Source: Phaseolus vulgaris
Lineage: Eukaryota; Streptophyta; Magnoliopsida; Fabales; Fabaceae
Direction of reading: 5' to 3'
NCBI RefSeq assembly: GCF_000499845.2
Contig: NC_023756.2
Location: forward strand, 44,900,291-44,964,290
DNA length: 64,000 nt
This document shows positions 11,601 through 24,400 of the stretch, one piece after another. The translations under genes and the position numbers were made by a program. The notes under the pieces were generated by a model that was not told where the DNA came from, made no database searches, and worked only from the letters and a program-made list of their open reading frames with translations. The number at the start of each line of letters is the position of its first letter. Within the stretch, counting starts at the first letter, position 1.

Positions 11601-12869
11601 TATTTTTAAAATCTAATTTAACTTTATAAAATTGATATAAAAACTAAATTTTATATTTATTTATATATTATAATTTAATTATATGGAGGTGAAATTTCCA
11701 AGATAATACTAAAATACTTTTTTTTTCTGAATCAAAAGGAAATCTAAACGTTTTGAAATTATTTTGTGAGAATTAAGTTTTGTGTAAATTCTCATCCCAA
11801 TGCAAAAGTCAAGTTGAATTGCATGGTTTGAAGGTGTCAAGAATGAGTTTGGTAAAAGAGATACCAACGTGTTCTTTCTTTCACCTCTTGTTGCCATCCT
11901 CATCTTCTACCTATTCAATCACCCTCTCACATTTTATATACAGAAAGGGTCAAACAAATAATACTTCTTTTTTTAAATAAAAATCAAACAAAAGATAAAT
12001 TATCACTTTGATCTTGAATTAATTTCAAATGCTCTCGTGTCAGTTTCTAGATTGAAAGAAAAATATATATATAAAAAATCAATAATGAAGTTATAAAAAT
12101 TAAAAAAGTGTGATTAAAGTGTTATTTAAGATTTATTAAAATAGAATTGTGCCCCAAAATCACCGTTTCTATTTAACTTGTTTTCTATATTTTTTTTGTC
12201 ACAGTTTGACTCCTATTGCCATGCTAACTCATTTCTAATTTTCAGGACTTAGATTCATATATTATATTGGATTTGGACCTTCTCTAATATAAAATTAATA
12301 ATCTTGTATTTTTTTAATTTCCGATTACTAATATATCTATTATTTATTCAAACAACATCGAAATCTTCAAATATTTTGTAATTCTGCAGAAGGATTCCAG
12401 CAATGGTATTTTAAGAATATTTCATTCAATTAATTAATTTACTGAAAAATGCACTACCTGCACGACATAATTTATGTACCATTAAGTAGTTTAAAATATT
12501 TCATTTTTCTGTAGTTCAAATTTGTAAATAATTTATTCATTTTTATTTGTCTTTCTAGAATTTTAATGACATATTTATTATTATTGTTGCTGTTATATTC
12601 TTAGCTTTTACAATAACTTTATAAGTAATTAACACATGTATTTACTTGTTAGATAGAGAGATGAGTAAAATAATAAAAATGTATAATTATTTTATAATGT
12701 TATTGTATGAATAGGAAAAATATTTTTTTCTTTTTAAATGTGTCTGATGTTCTCCGTAATACTGTATCCCATCTCGAACACTAAGGAGGGGATACAAGAT
12801 ACTTCGATGCTTAAGTTTGGATTTAGTATAGGATGAGTAAAAGTAATAAATATTTTTTAATGATGCACA
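11601..12869. other. AT-rich intergenic DNA
   Basis: No gene is supported. Open frames of up to about 66 codons (for example around 11709-11980 on both strands) lack any family resemblance. Confidence 0.5.
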
Positions 12870-13248
12870 CACTACAAGAAAATCATGAAATAGAAACTAA
12901 TTTTAGAAAACTAAAAATAATTAGTTGTTATAATGACTAAATTAGAGAGTATTTTAGAGATTAAAAAAATGGTTTCCAAATTAGTTTATATGATTGTTAA
13001 ATAGTTTCTAAATTGGTATCTAATTAGCTACCAAGATTTTGATTACCAATTATTTAGATTCTAAATTTGGTAAAACAAAATTTGGTAGCTAATTAGTTAA
13101 CAATTTAGAAACCATTTAACAAGAATAGAAACTAATTTAGAAACCACAAGTTTTTTAGTTTCTAAAATGATCTATAATTTAGTCATTATAATAATTAATT
13201 ATATTCTGTATCTAAAATTAGTTTATATTTCATGATTTTCTTGTAGTG
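12870..13248. mobile_element. Family A foldback element, copy 3 (best preserved)
   Basis: Both ends are intact: CACTACAAGAAAATCATGAA on the left and the complementary TTCATGATTTTCTTGTAGTG on the right. The 379 bp element is almost one long palindrome with its axis near TTATTTAGATTCTAAATTTG. CACTACAAGAAAA ends are typical of plant CACTA (En/Spm) transposons, so this looks like a non-autonomous foldback derivative. No clear 3 bp target duplication was identified. Confidence 0.85.
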
Positions 13249-14979
13249 GTGTCTTTGTCTTGTGTGTAGTGATATTTATAGGATCCTAATAGACGACCTG
13301 TGTTAGGATAGACTGCAAAACTAATCTGAATGTTAAAAATAAGATTTTGTATATTTGATGAGGTTAATTGTGACACACAGAATATTAGTTGTTGGTTCCA
13401 TAACAATCAGACTCGATCACATCATCTGTGTGATGACATTCAGTATTGATACCGATGTTTCATATATTATTATTATTATCATTTTATTTCTTAGTTATTG
13501 TAAAAAAATATTAAAAGACGTAAAAAAAATAATGGAGAAAGTAATAATGTAATTTTATTAATCGGAATATTTTAATTAAGAAAACCTTAGAACTTTCCGT
13601 TAGAATTAGAACTATGACTTAAGAAAGTTGCAGGCCAAAAAGAATGGCGTTTATGTGAAGCATATGTTGATTGAAACGGAAAGAAAATTATTACACAATT
13701 GACTAGGAGTTTTATTGCATCATTTAATTAAATGCACATACATAACTATCAATATCAATATAAATATAAATTATTATATTATGGTCTATATCAAAGAAAT
13801 AAAAAAAAATGGTGATATTAAAAAAATCTTATATAGTTTAATGGTCATGTGACCACTAATGATTTCATATAATGTTTATTCTTAACCCTTAAATTAGGGT
13901 TATCACCTCATGACAAACAAATTAGCTTATAATCAAACATTTTTTCTGTAATATATTTATTAGATAATACTATAAATTTTATAAATAGTCCTCAAAGAAA
14001 CTTAAATATTTGATCATTTTTAATCTCAAATGTTATTCTACAAAATTAATTACTTTTTAATCTTCACATGCTTTATTAATATCTTGCATTCAAGTAAAAC
14101 AAGATATTAAATTAAATTAAATGAAAAAAATAGTAGATTATGAAGAGATCTTCAATATAATTAATCACTTCTATTAAACAATTAGTTTCTTATGGAATAT
14201 TCTTCTTCCTCTGTTATTACAAAGTATTGATAGTTACATAGTTTTTTATACATGAAAAATCTTAGTGAAATGCCCACACTGCCAATTCTTTCAGAATTGG
14301 TCTATTTCGTGTATAAAAGATTCATTTCATAATTTATTTTGATTTCTTTTAATGTATATATAATTTAGTTTTCAAATTTTACTTACTTCATAATAAACAT
14401 TTATTTTTTAATATGAAGTTGAGTAATTATAAAGACTAAATTTATCATAAAATTGATTTTTTTTTAAAGTTTTGATAATGAATATGAGTATAATTATTGC
14501 AAGTTTAATGAGGCTAATTGAACTTTAATTTCAAAATTTGAGGGCACGAAAGAAAAATAAAATTGCGGGTAGCATAATAACAACGTAGGTGTTGTGTTTG
14601 TCTAATTTCCTAGTAGAAAGCGTGTGTCACCGAGTCTACACCAAAACAAAAACAAAAACAAAAACATTGCGTTTCTTGAGTCTTCTGATTTTTTGTTTCT
14701 TTTACCCGTTCTTCCCTTTTGACGGTTATCTCTATTCTCATTTTTTCTTCAAATCTTCAATGGTCAATATTCAAATCCTAACTCCTTCTTCCTAATATGC
14801 AACAACACATTAATTCTCTCTCTTCAATTTGAATGCTTCTCTCTTAGAATACTATTTTCTTGAGTCTAACTTTGAACACACTGATTCGTGTGTATGAAAC
14901 CAAGGACCCTGACCCTGTACTTATATATCACAACTCACACATGAGACATGACATATCTATGTGTGTGTCTGTGATTCTC
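13249..14979. other. Upstream intergenic region of the U-box gene
   Basis: AT-rich, without coding potential. It includes a short AAAACA tandem run near 14643-14666. The last few hundred bases presumably hold the promoter of the U-box gene. Confidence 0.45.
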
Positions 14980-14992
14980 TATAATATAAATA
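14980..14992 (+). promoter_or_regulatory. Candidate TATA box of the U-box gene
   Basis: TATAATATAAATA lies about 125 bp before the ATG at 15113, which would give a 5' leader of roughly 100 nt. A second candidate, TTATATATCA at 14921-14930, is also possible. Confidence 0.4.
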
Positions 14993-15112
14993 CACGAACA
15001 AACCCTTTTGAAGATCATTGAATACTTCTCATCAAATTTGAAAAATTTGATCACCAAAAGCTCAAATCACGTTACAGAAACAGTTTTGGCTTCTTTGATC
15101 AGGTTGCTAGAG

Positions 15113-16426
15113 ATGGTGTTGGGATGGAGAAGGAGGAAGGGAAACAGCAAGCAGAGCAGAGGTGGGAAACCCGTGATGGAGGTGGTGGTTCCCAACCACT
15201 TCAGGTGTCCAATTTCTCTTGACTTGATGAAGGATCCTGTGACACTGTCAACTGGGATCACCTATGACAGGGAGAATGTGGAGAGGTGGTTTGAAGAAGG
15301 GAACATCACATGTCCTGTTACCAACCAGGTTGTGAGGAACTTTGACATGATTCCAAACCATTCTCTCAGGATAATGGTCCAAGATTGGTGTGTGGAGAAT
15401 AGGCAACATGGGGTGGAGAGGATTCCAACACCAAGGATACCGATTAGCCCAATTGAGGTTGCTGAGCTTCTGATGCAAGTGAAGGACTCAGCAAGGGTTT
15501 TGGACCAATATGGTTGCCTTGAATTGCTGCAGAGGATGAAGAAGTGGGGTGGGGAGAGTGAGAGGAACAAGAGATGCATAGTGGATAATGGAGCACCTGT
15601 GGCATTGGCTTCGTCCTTTGATGCATTTGCCAATGACTCAGTGGAGAGAAATGTGGTGGTTCTTGAGGAGATTTTGTCAGCTCTGAATTGGATGTTTCCA
15701 CTTCAATTGGAGGCACACAAGTCCTTGGGATCTCTGGCTTCTCTGAGTTGCATGGTTTGGTTCTTGAAGCACCAAGATCTCTCAGGGAAAGAGAAGTCCA
15801 TTGTGGCATTGAAGGAGCTTCTTTCCTTTGGTGATGTGCAGCATGTTGAGGCCTTGTCACAAATTGAAGGGGTGAATGAGCTCTTGGTGGAGTTAATCAA
15901 CAAGAGGGTTAGCTCAACCATCACAAAGGCCTCATTGAGGGTGGTTTGGTACTTGGTCTCATCCTCTTCCAATTCCAGTGAGAAGATGAAATTGGCATTT
16001 GTTGAATTGGGTTTGGTTTCTTCTTTGCTTGACATTCTCATTGACTCAGACAAAAGCAGGTATGAGAAGGCTTTGGCCATTTTGGACTCTCTGTGCAGCT
16101 GTGAAGAAGGAAGGAACAAAGCTTGTGGGAATGACCTAACAATTCCTCTTTTGGTGAAGAAAATCCTTAGAATTTCACCTTTGACCACAGATTATTCTGT
16201 GTCTGCCCTTTGGAAGGTGTGCAAGTTTGGAGAAAAAGATGAAGGAAGAACCCTTCTTGAGGCCCTTCAAGTTGGTGCCTTTCAGAAGCTCTTGTTGGTG
16301 TTGCAAGTTGGTTGTGGTGATGAGACTAAGGAGAAAGCAACAGAACTTCTGAAATTGATGAATCCTTACAGGGCTGAATTGGAATGCATAGACTCAGATT
16401 ACAAGAATGTTAAGAGATCATTTTAA
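15113..16426 (+). CDS. PUB21: U-box E3 ubiquitin ligase with ARM-like C-terminus (PUB20/21 type)
   Basis: A 437-residue protein from one uninterrupted exon. It starts MVLGWRRRKG; the reading frame extends upstream to a TTG at 15008, but the first ATG is 15113 and fits the family's usual N-terminus. The U-box spans about residues 27-97: FRCPISLDLMKDPVTLSTGI, then TYDRENVERWF, then the CPVT and IPNHSLR turns. This fold recruits a ubiquitin-charged E2 and is E3 activity by family knowledge. Residues from about 180 to 425 are helical, leucine-rich ARM-like repeats for substrate binding. Length and layout match Arabidopsis PUB20/PUB21, relatives of the elicitor-induced CMPG1 proteins, which suggests a role in stress or immune protein turnover (inference). 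The gene stands alone, with no close neighbour. PUB20 versus PUB21 cannot be settled by eye. Confidence 0.95.
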   Translation: MVLGWRRRKGNSKQSRGGKPVMEVVVPNHFRCPISLDLMKDPVTLSTGITYDRENVERWFEEGNITCPVTNQVVRNFDMIPNHSLRIMVQDWCVENRQHGVERIPTPRIPISPIEVAELLMQVKDSARVLDQYGCLELLQRMKKWGGESERNKRCIVDNGAPVALASSFDAFANDSVERNVVVLEEILSALNWMFPLQLEAHKSLGSLASLSCMVWFLKHQDLSGKEKSIVALKELLSFGDVQHVEALSQIEGVNELLVELINKRVSSTITKASLRVVWYLVSSSSNSSEKMKLAFVELGLVSSLLDILIDSDKSRYEKALAILDSLCSCEEGRNKACGNDLTIPLLVKKILRISPLTTDYSVSALWKVCKFGEKDEGRTLLEALQVGAFQKLLLVLQVGCGDETKEKATELLKLMNPYRAELECIDSDYKNVKRSF

Positions 16427-17028
16427 CTTTATTAGGGTGCTTCTTGTTTCTCTATTGGAAGTTTTGTCTGTGTAAATTTTTTTTGCTATTGGATCTCTAC
16501 AATCTGTGTCATGGCATGGGATTCCAAGAATCCACAAGTAGATAGGGAAATAGAATTTATTCTTTTTGTATATCACAATAATAGTGATAATGACATATTC
16601 ATATCTTGGATCAATATGTGCTTCTACTTTATTCTATCATATTCAATAAGGGTACTATATCTTAGAGAAGTATATGGCCACACCCATGATAAATGACTTT
16701 CACTTAATCACCAAATTAATGTATGATGTATAATTATATAATATATTTAATTAATACAATACTTAACAATATACTCATGTTAATTGGATCTAATATTTTT
16801 TTAATCCAAAACATTTTTATAAATAGATTGATTAACATGTCAATATACATATTATTTTAACATTAATTATCCTCAAGTATCAAATATTAATTTGAATGTA
16901 GAATAACTTTTTACAAATATTTTCATTCAGAATCGAAAATCAAAACCATCAGAAATCGATGCTGAAAAGTACCCATAATACAAAGATGTTACATTCTCAG
17001 TTCATACAAAAACAATAATTTTACTACA

Positions 17029-17088
17029 TCATTTCATTAATTAATCAAAGAAATATATCTCATTTCATTAATTAATCAAAGAAATATA
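17029..17088. repeat. Two-copy tandem repeat, 31 bp period
   Basis: TCATTTCATTAATTAATCAA followed by AGAAATATA occurs twice, at 17029 and 17060, without mismatch. Confidence 0.85.
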
Positions 17089-17869
17089 GATATATGATTT
17101 TAGTCTGATTGCTTAACTATTCATAAACTATAACTTAAATTTTCGTAACCAAGAAATTTACATGTCTCGAACAAAACTACAACAGAAAAAATAAATAAAT
17201 GAATAAAACAATAATAAAAATATTTTTAGCTGTGTAATTTTATTTTATTTTGTCAATTCTTTCATTATACCATTTATTTGAGTTCACATTTTTCTTGTTT
17301 TCATTTCATTGTTGTACAATTAATAATTATAGGCCTTAATTTTGCAAATACAATTTCTAAATATTTAATCCAACATAATTATTTCTTTAACTTGAGCTTG
17401 AAATGCGTCTTGGAAAAGAAAATGAGTAACCAAATTCTTTTGAAATAACATGTGATTAGGTGGTGATGATAAGAAAGCAACAGTGCCCCCAATGAAGAAA
17501 TTATTGTAAAACTAGAGTAGCTATGACATATAAAGCTAGAACAAGCCAAAATTTTAAGTATTTTTTTAGGTCATGATTGTAGTTTGAAATCTACAGTAAG
17601 ATCATTGGACTATCACAACACCAATAGAAAATACCATTTTATGTGTTATTTTTTGAGTTATACCAATTGGTAATTCTTATCCCTTTCATGTGTCATGAAA
17701 ATGTATTTTGTCTAATTAAAAGATTTTCCTTAATCATAATAATTTAATGAGTGGCTTTAACTTATTATGTACTAAAAGATCTAATGATCTTATTGAATTG
17801 AATGTAGAATTTTATCATTGCACATGTTCCAAATGAGGAAGAGGGCATCTTCTTCTTAAAAAAAAATTT

Positions 17870-17980
17870 AATAATATTTTTTTTCATGTATGTGGTGACA
17901 GATGATTGTTGTTACTTAATCTGTCAGTATAATTGAGATGTCAAGTTTCATAGTGATACCTAACCTGAGAGTTTTTATTA
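17870..17980 (-). repeat. Family B dispersed repeat, fragment
   Basis: GTGACAGATGATTGTTGTTACTTAA, then a TGTCA..ATTGAGATGTCAAG block and ATAGTGAT, match the reverse complement of the start of family B copies 1 and 2. Only this end of the repeat is present. Confidence 0.5.
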
Positions 17981-19379
17981 AAAAAATAAAAAATTGAAGT
18001 GTGGAAATATTAAGGCACAAAGTATTCTCAATTTTTTTTTTTTTTAGAAAAAGCATGAATAGAGAGTGGAATCATTTGATCATGTGGCATGAAATCTTTT
18101 ATATTTGGATTTGGAACTAGATGAAGCTTGATGTACCACACATTTTCCTTTATATGTTTTTGCTTCAAAACTTTTTGTTGGGAAATGTTATTCTAAGCTA
18201 AGAGTCTCTTCAATTTAAGAGAAAGTCATGGTTGAAGTGTGGAATCATTTGAGCATGTTTGGCATCTATGCTTTTCACATGTGAATTGGAAACTAATTAT
18301 GCAATCAATTAGATGAGCTTTGAAGAAGAAAAAAATGTTGCTATAATCTAGACTTTTTGAGAAGAGCATAATACGAGTTTTTTATTTCTAGTTTTTTCTT
18401 TTTGAGAAATTTATCTAGTAATCTTAATTTTTAAATTAACCATGCTTTTTTTAAAGAAAACACAATATACTAATCCTATATAATCCAAAAGCTAACTGAT
18501 AAATTATCCCAGATTTATATATTTTAATGTTGCTTTTAAGAATCATTAAAATATCTTCACAATGTTTTTAGTTTCACTTTGATTGTCTAGTAAAAATTAT
18601 TAATTTTATTTAAGATACATTTAAATACCCTCTTAGTCTTACTAAAGTTAGAGAGTTAAAGAAAAGTCAAATGGTTATTTCAAGTAACATATATTAGTAG
18701 AATAATACAATGGCACTCTTAAAAAGTTATATTTTTAAAATAAATGTTATTTATCTATTTTAAAATAAATACTAGAGACCATAAATATTTATTTAAATTT
18801 TTTAATATTAAATTCATACTAATATCATGATTTATTAATTTAATTTTTTTTATTAAAAAATTAAACAAATAAGATAAAAATGATATTTATGAATTTTTAT
18901 TTAAAAATAGGAATTGGTACAGGGCATTGTGACTTCAGCATCACTCACCCTTGTGAACACTCCTCAAATAAATAATTCACCATAGTTTGAAAAAAGTCTT
19001 TAAGAATCTTCACATTTCATCTAGATTCATAGAACTTTTAAATGTATTAAAGTCACAGTCATTTTTCATTGGTTTCTCAGTCAAAAAACTCCCTGTTTAA
19101 ACAATTCATGCAAGACAACTTCTAGTGTAGGACTTTTACCGACATCTTTGTATTGAAAGAGAAAAATTAAATTAAATTATGGAGATTGATTCTCTATTTT
19201 TCATATTTCTTAAATTTTTATACAAGTTTATAAGACATGGGTTTTCTTTAATATTTTTTTATAGATTTTATAAAAATTCAGAAAATATTTATGTAAAAAA
19301 AATTATAAAATTATAGTAATGGAGGCAACATTTTATAATGAGGTTAATGGCACAAATTTTAATGGATCAGGTACGCAAT

Positions 19380-19590
19380 CATCCAATCTTAAATACTGAG
19401 TGTCGAGGGTTGAATTCTGACTTGAGCGTCAGAGTACCTTTTGTAGGTATTATCTAAATTTGGAGTAAATGAGGAGGAGTGGAGGAGCGAGTGAGAGAAT
19501 TCAACCGAGAGGAGAGAGCGAAGTAGCGAAGGAGTAGTCCGAATCATTTTATTGGTTCCAATCTCGTTCGAGAACAATCAAACATGCAAT
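19380..19590 (+). mobile_element. LTR-retrotransposon fragment with TTGAGCGTCAGAG motif
   Basis: CTGACTTGAGCGTCAGAGTA, then CCTTTTGTAGGTA (19417-19449), matches motifs at 56396-56430 (+) and 59223-59258 (-). A motif of this form is, as I recall, common near the R/U5 part of plant Ty3/gypsy LTRs. No TATA box or boundaries are clear here, so it is called a fragment. Confidence 0.4.
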
Positions 19591-19964
19591 GATTCTTCTG
19601 ATGATGCAATTGTTGTTGCTTAATGCAAGAAGACTTTGAGTTTAAAATGCAATTTAATTTTTATCTGTGTTTTTAATGTTGTTTTTAAGAATCATTAAAT
19701 ATAATATTTTTATTTTAATAAAATCATCTTAAAAATTAAAAAATTACATTATATTTTTTATTAAGTATATAATTCAAATTTTCTTTTCTGTTTAATTATT
19801 ATTATAGTTTAAATTATTTAGCTATTAAAATAAATTTTAATTTTAATTTGAAAATAATATTAAAAATACTTAATCAATTGCATGCAAGTTTTATATTTAA
19901 AAAGAAAAACATAAATTGCGTTCTATCTAATGAGAATTAAATAATGTATATTAATTATTATTAT

Positions 19965-19966
<2 letters not shown>

Positions 19967-19996
<30 letters not shown>

Positions 19997-20011
19997 CATA
20001 TATATATATAT
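19967..20011. repeat. (TA)n microsatellite with CA interruptions
   Basis: About 45 bp of TA dinucleotides broken by two C insertions. Confidence 0.85.
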
Positions 20012-21404
20012 GATTAAATTTAAGTCAAGTCCTCCAACTTTTTATTATAAAATTTGTATTTTTTTATAAATTCAGCACTACCATATGACGTGGTTAAACA
20101 TGTCACATTAGCAACATATTATATCTATCATTCCTAAGTGGTGACAAGAGTCATTATTTTAAATAAATAAAAAATTGCATTTGATGTAAAAAATTAGAAG
20201 CATAATTTTTTGTTTTGAAAAAATTATAATAAAATTGAGAATTATATAACATATAGTCTACACTGAAATAATGCAGTAGGAGTTGGCTTAGTGTGAATAG
20301 TACTAAGTTTGAAATGACTTTCACCATTTCAGGCGGTCATTTTACACAATACCATGACTTTGGAAGATTGATAGTGTGAAGAATGTGATGTAACAGTGCA
20401 ACTGAGATATTTGGTGTGACGAAGACACAAAAATAACAGTGCAAATGGGAACATGTCTTTGCATTCACACTTAGAACAACCACTAACACAAACTCTGTGG
20501 AACACAAAATTTAAATCTGAACGATCAAAATAACGTTGTAAATTAAACATAGAGACAAGTGAGTGTGTATTAAATGTGTTTTGTAGGATGAAAGCTGTGT
20601 CGTTGTTGGAGAATGCGTGCATGACTTAGAAAATAAAAGTTGGTTGTGAATAAAGTAAGTGATGTTATAGCTGAATGTGTTTGCAGGCTTAAGATAAAGT
20701 CCACAAATGAAAATATTGCACCGACATGTTTGACAATTTGGCTTTTAGTTTGTTCAATCACTGCTTAATAGATAATGATCTCAAATTTCATTTACCAGAT
20801 TTTCAGGTCTCAACTTTCAACCAAACGTGCTTCCTAGCTTTTGATTTTTAGTTTAATTGACTGGCACTTTTAGGTAGTATTTTCTAGGACTGCAGTTTCA
20901 TTCCGAAAACCAGGAGTGAATATCAATTTCAATCATTCTAGAATTGAACTTCAAGCATATTCTAGATTGGAATGAGAGGAGCAAGTTTAAGATTTTTTTT
21001 CTGCAATTTTGTTAACCCAATCCAATTACTTCTATCACTTAAAGCCATAATCAATCTTACCTAACAAAAGAAAAACATCTTCATTTTTACCAAAATCAAG
21101 TTTGAAAAGTGGGAAAATCAATTCTCATTATTTTCCCATTGAAACCAAACACACTCTAACATTGAAAGAAACATATTTTACTGATATAGGCTAAAAATCC
21201 TTAAACAACATAGAAGTCAAAAACACTTCCAAACTGCATAATAAAGAAAGATTGGAATTTGAAAATGTAGAGCTGGGTAAAATGAGTATATCACACTGTA
21301 TAATTTGGTACATCATCTTGGTATGTCCATAGACACTAGTACTAGACTCAACTAAAGCAGCCTCAAGGACCTCCTCCTCCTCCACTAACCATGACTACAG
21401 ATAT

Positions 21405-24400
21405 CTACTGGGACTTGTATCTCTTCTCCACTTCCTCCATACTCTCCACGTCCTTCTGATACTTGCAAATACGGCTGATAGACCTGTCACCACAAACATA
21501 TGCATTCAATGAGGTTGAGTTGCAATGCAAGGTATCACAGACAGCTAACTAAGTCCATAAGTCCAACCCAAAGAGCAATAGATTCAAAAGCAAAATTGTT
21601 ATTTTACCAGTAAAGGAGAATTGATGTAATGCACAGTATTACATTCCTCTGAGCTTTGTATATCTGTGCAACACAGCAAATATGGTCAATGAGTGAAGTG
21701 AAGTAAAGTCAACAATGTTAAAGTAGTTTATTTTGTGAGGAGAGAGAAATGGAAATTCATATCTTCAAATAAAGTAAGCCTAAAGGAAACTCGTGCACAA
21801 GTCATGTAGCCTGATATTGTAGTCCAACTTAACCAAAAGAACCCCAAGCATATTTGATGTACCAAAATCAGTGACATAGCAAACATAGGGGAGATAGGAA
21901 TGGAAGCCATCAATGCTACGAAAAAAGCATCTCAAATTCTAAATAGGTTTATATAACATGGCTCAGATTGACAACAACCAATAAACCAGTTTGAGCCATC
22001 TAATAGGTCTGAAATATAAACAGACTGGTTGCACATTTGTTAAAACTCGGCTAATTAATCCATAAGTTGGACGAGATTTAATGAACCAGCAGAGTCAAAG
22101 TTTTGAGCAAAACACTTCCTTCCACTCATAAGGTTAACTCAATAGGGCTCTATCATGTTCTATATCTCCCACACTGCATTACAAAGAATTGTAGTTCAAA
22201 CAATATAGAAAACATACTTTGGTCCAATAAAGAAAAAAAATCCATTTTTTCCCCTCAAAAGTTAAAACATGCGTGGGTATCAAACTAAACTTCATCTTTT
22301 CACATCACAGTTCACAATCTCACAACCTTACAAGAGTGCTGATAAAGAAACTTTACAATGGTATAGCAGTAGAGTTTCAGACTGTGCTAGTAAAGTCAAT
22401 AACAAATAGCATTATGGGTACAAAAGTTATTGCTCACATAGTAACACACAATCTATACTCATTTAATTTACTTTGCAAATGTCATGGTAAATATATTGCT
22501 ATACCTCATCTTCTCTATTGCATTTTGAACCATACTATAATTGCTCATTTGGTCCCTATAATTACAAAAACTTCCTTTTAGATGAATCAATATTCAGGTT
22601 TTGCTGATCAATCTTCATTTTATTATTCGTATGTGGATGAATCCTTAGTCATCACGTTCTCTGATGTTTTAACCAAATAAGTCTGAATTTAATAACTATG
22701 GATAGGATCTTCATTAACGTTTTAAAAATCACACCTACTCTTCAAGCCATTATTACATTTTTTTTTTTTTGTAGAACAAGATAATACTGATTTTCAAACC
22801 AGATATATAACCAATTTATGATCTTAATCTTATCACTTCAACCGGTTTAGTGTAGTTTTCAAAACATTGCCTAAAATAGCCCTTCGAAGAAAATAATGAA
22901 TTTTTCAAACCACCAAATATTTAATAATTTCATTTTTGAGAGTACAAACTTATCAATTCTTTTTTCTAATAAAAATATAGTCCAAGTCAAGATTTGTGAA
23001 CTTTAATCCATTGATGATATTTTTAATAATAAAAGTCTATATACATTACTCTAATATCAGTTACAGTTGGTTGCAAATTGCAATTGATGACTGTACCACA
23101 AGGTTGGAATAAAAACATTAATTTGGTTTACTTTCATAAACAGTAAATTTTTATCTTAAGCATGATATAAATGATGCACTAAAGTGCCACTGAATGTGCT
23201 TTAATATGTTGACACATGTTTTACTTATCCTTTCAGTTTTATAAGCTGATTTAGACATAGCTGTTCCTATATTTTAGTAGTTCATACAATTACAGAACCC
23301 AAATATGCTTGTACTTGTTAATAAATATGGACAGGGAACAGCAACTCGGCCTTAAATAAAAATCATACTACTAGTCAAATGCTGGAAAAAACATAGCTTA
23401 TACATTCAGTTTCTAACCCCTAAAACCATCATTTATGACATTAAAAAAATGTGTATGTACAATTCATTAGCATAGCAACAAAATATTTTGATATTTTTCA
23501 ACTCAGACCACAATCTCATTTCCTTTCATTTGTCTCTCCCTCCTCCTTTCTCATATCGTAGAAAAGAAAGGAGCTAAAAGGTTCATTCATTCAAGGCAAC
23601 ATACTTCTAATGAGTAAAGGAGGAACCCATAAAGAAATCAACAATATCCGAGAAGAAAATTATTAATGAAGTAAGCCTCTTGTCTTGACGAGTGTACACA
23701 ACAGTTCAACAAAATGGTAAGTAACTATGTTCACCATCAATGCAAAATGGTTGCACAACTAACACATTATGAAAAAATTGTGCGAGAACCTGAGGAATAT
23801 GCTTTATTTGCCATGGGTATTAAAAATAGTAATTTAGAAATCAAGATTGTTCAAGGCAAATGATGTCAAGGTTAAGTAAACAGTGACAAAACTGTTTCTG
23901 GCACACCAGGCTAGGGAAACACGTGACAGAACAAAAAAAATTACATACAGCTAACAAGGTAATAGTGAATAAACAGATTAAATCACAATGGAAGGATGCA
24001 AAGTAAAGACAAGAGTGTCACTTTTTGGCATTAGCCACCGACAGCTTAAACTTAAAATGGTATTGTTAGGGTCATTGAAGACTGTGTAACACAGTGAAGG
24101 GCAAAGTGAAGGGCAATAAAAAATACAGCCGGAGACATTTTGTTATCAAATCCCTGGAGCTAACAACTTCACATAACCAAACCAAAAACCATGAGAGCAA
24201 TGCTATAAAGATGTTGCAAAGAACATACTGAAACTTTGGCTCTTAGGAAATGATAATTTCAATTACTACGATTGTGGAAGTAAGCCATAATCCAAAAGGA
24301 CTAGAAATTTTAAATAGGAGAATCGTAGAGGTCAAGAAAAAATGAGATGAAGATTGAAGAGGATAAGGAAAATAGATAAGAAAGTAATGAGGTACAAGGA

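Larger units (their letters stand above)
16427..21404. other. Intergenic region between the U-box gene and the BAP31-like gene
   Basis: The first part holds the 3' end of the U-box transcript; the rest is AT-rich with small repeats listed separately (17029, 17870, 19380, 19967). The segment 20270-20770 is less AT-rich but has only a 97-codon minus-strand frame without family resemblance. No gene is called. Confidence 0.5.

Noticed and set aside
12755..12840. Possible 5S rRNA-like fragment (ATCCCATCTCGAACACTAAG)
   Set aside because: Only a short stretch resembles the 5S core; the rest does not fit and the promoter boxes are absent.
15008..15112. In-frame upstream extension of the U-box ORF
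   Set aside because: It begins with TTG, not ATG, and the relatives start at the ATG at 15113. The same reasoning moved the starts of the PPR gene (31839 to 31860), MKK copy 1 (42768 to 42795) and PYD1 (61789 to 61807).
15262..16188. Minus-strand open frames of 123-161 codons inside the U-box gene
   Set aside because: They are shadows of a GC-balanced coding exon; no family resemblance and no independent start signals.
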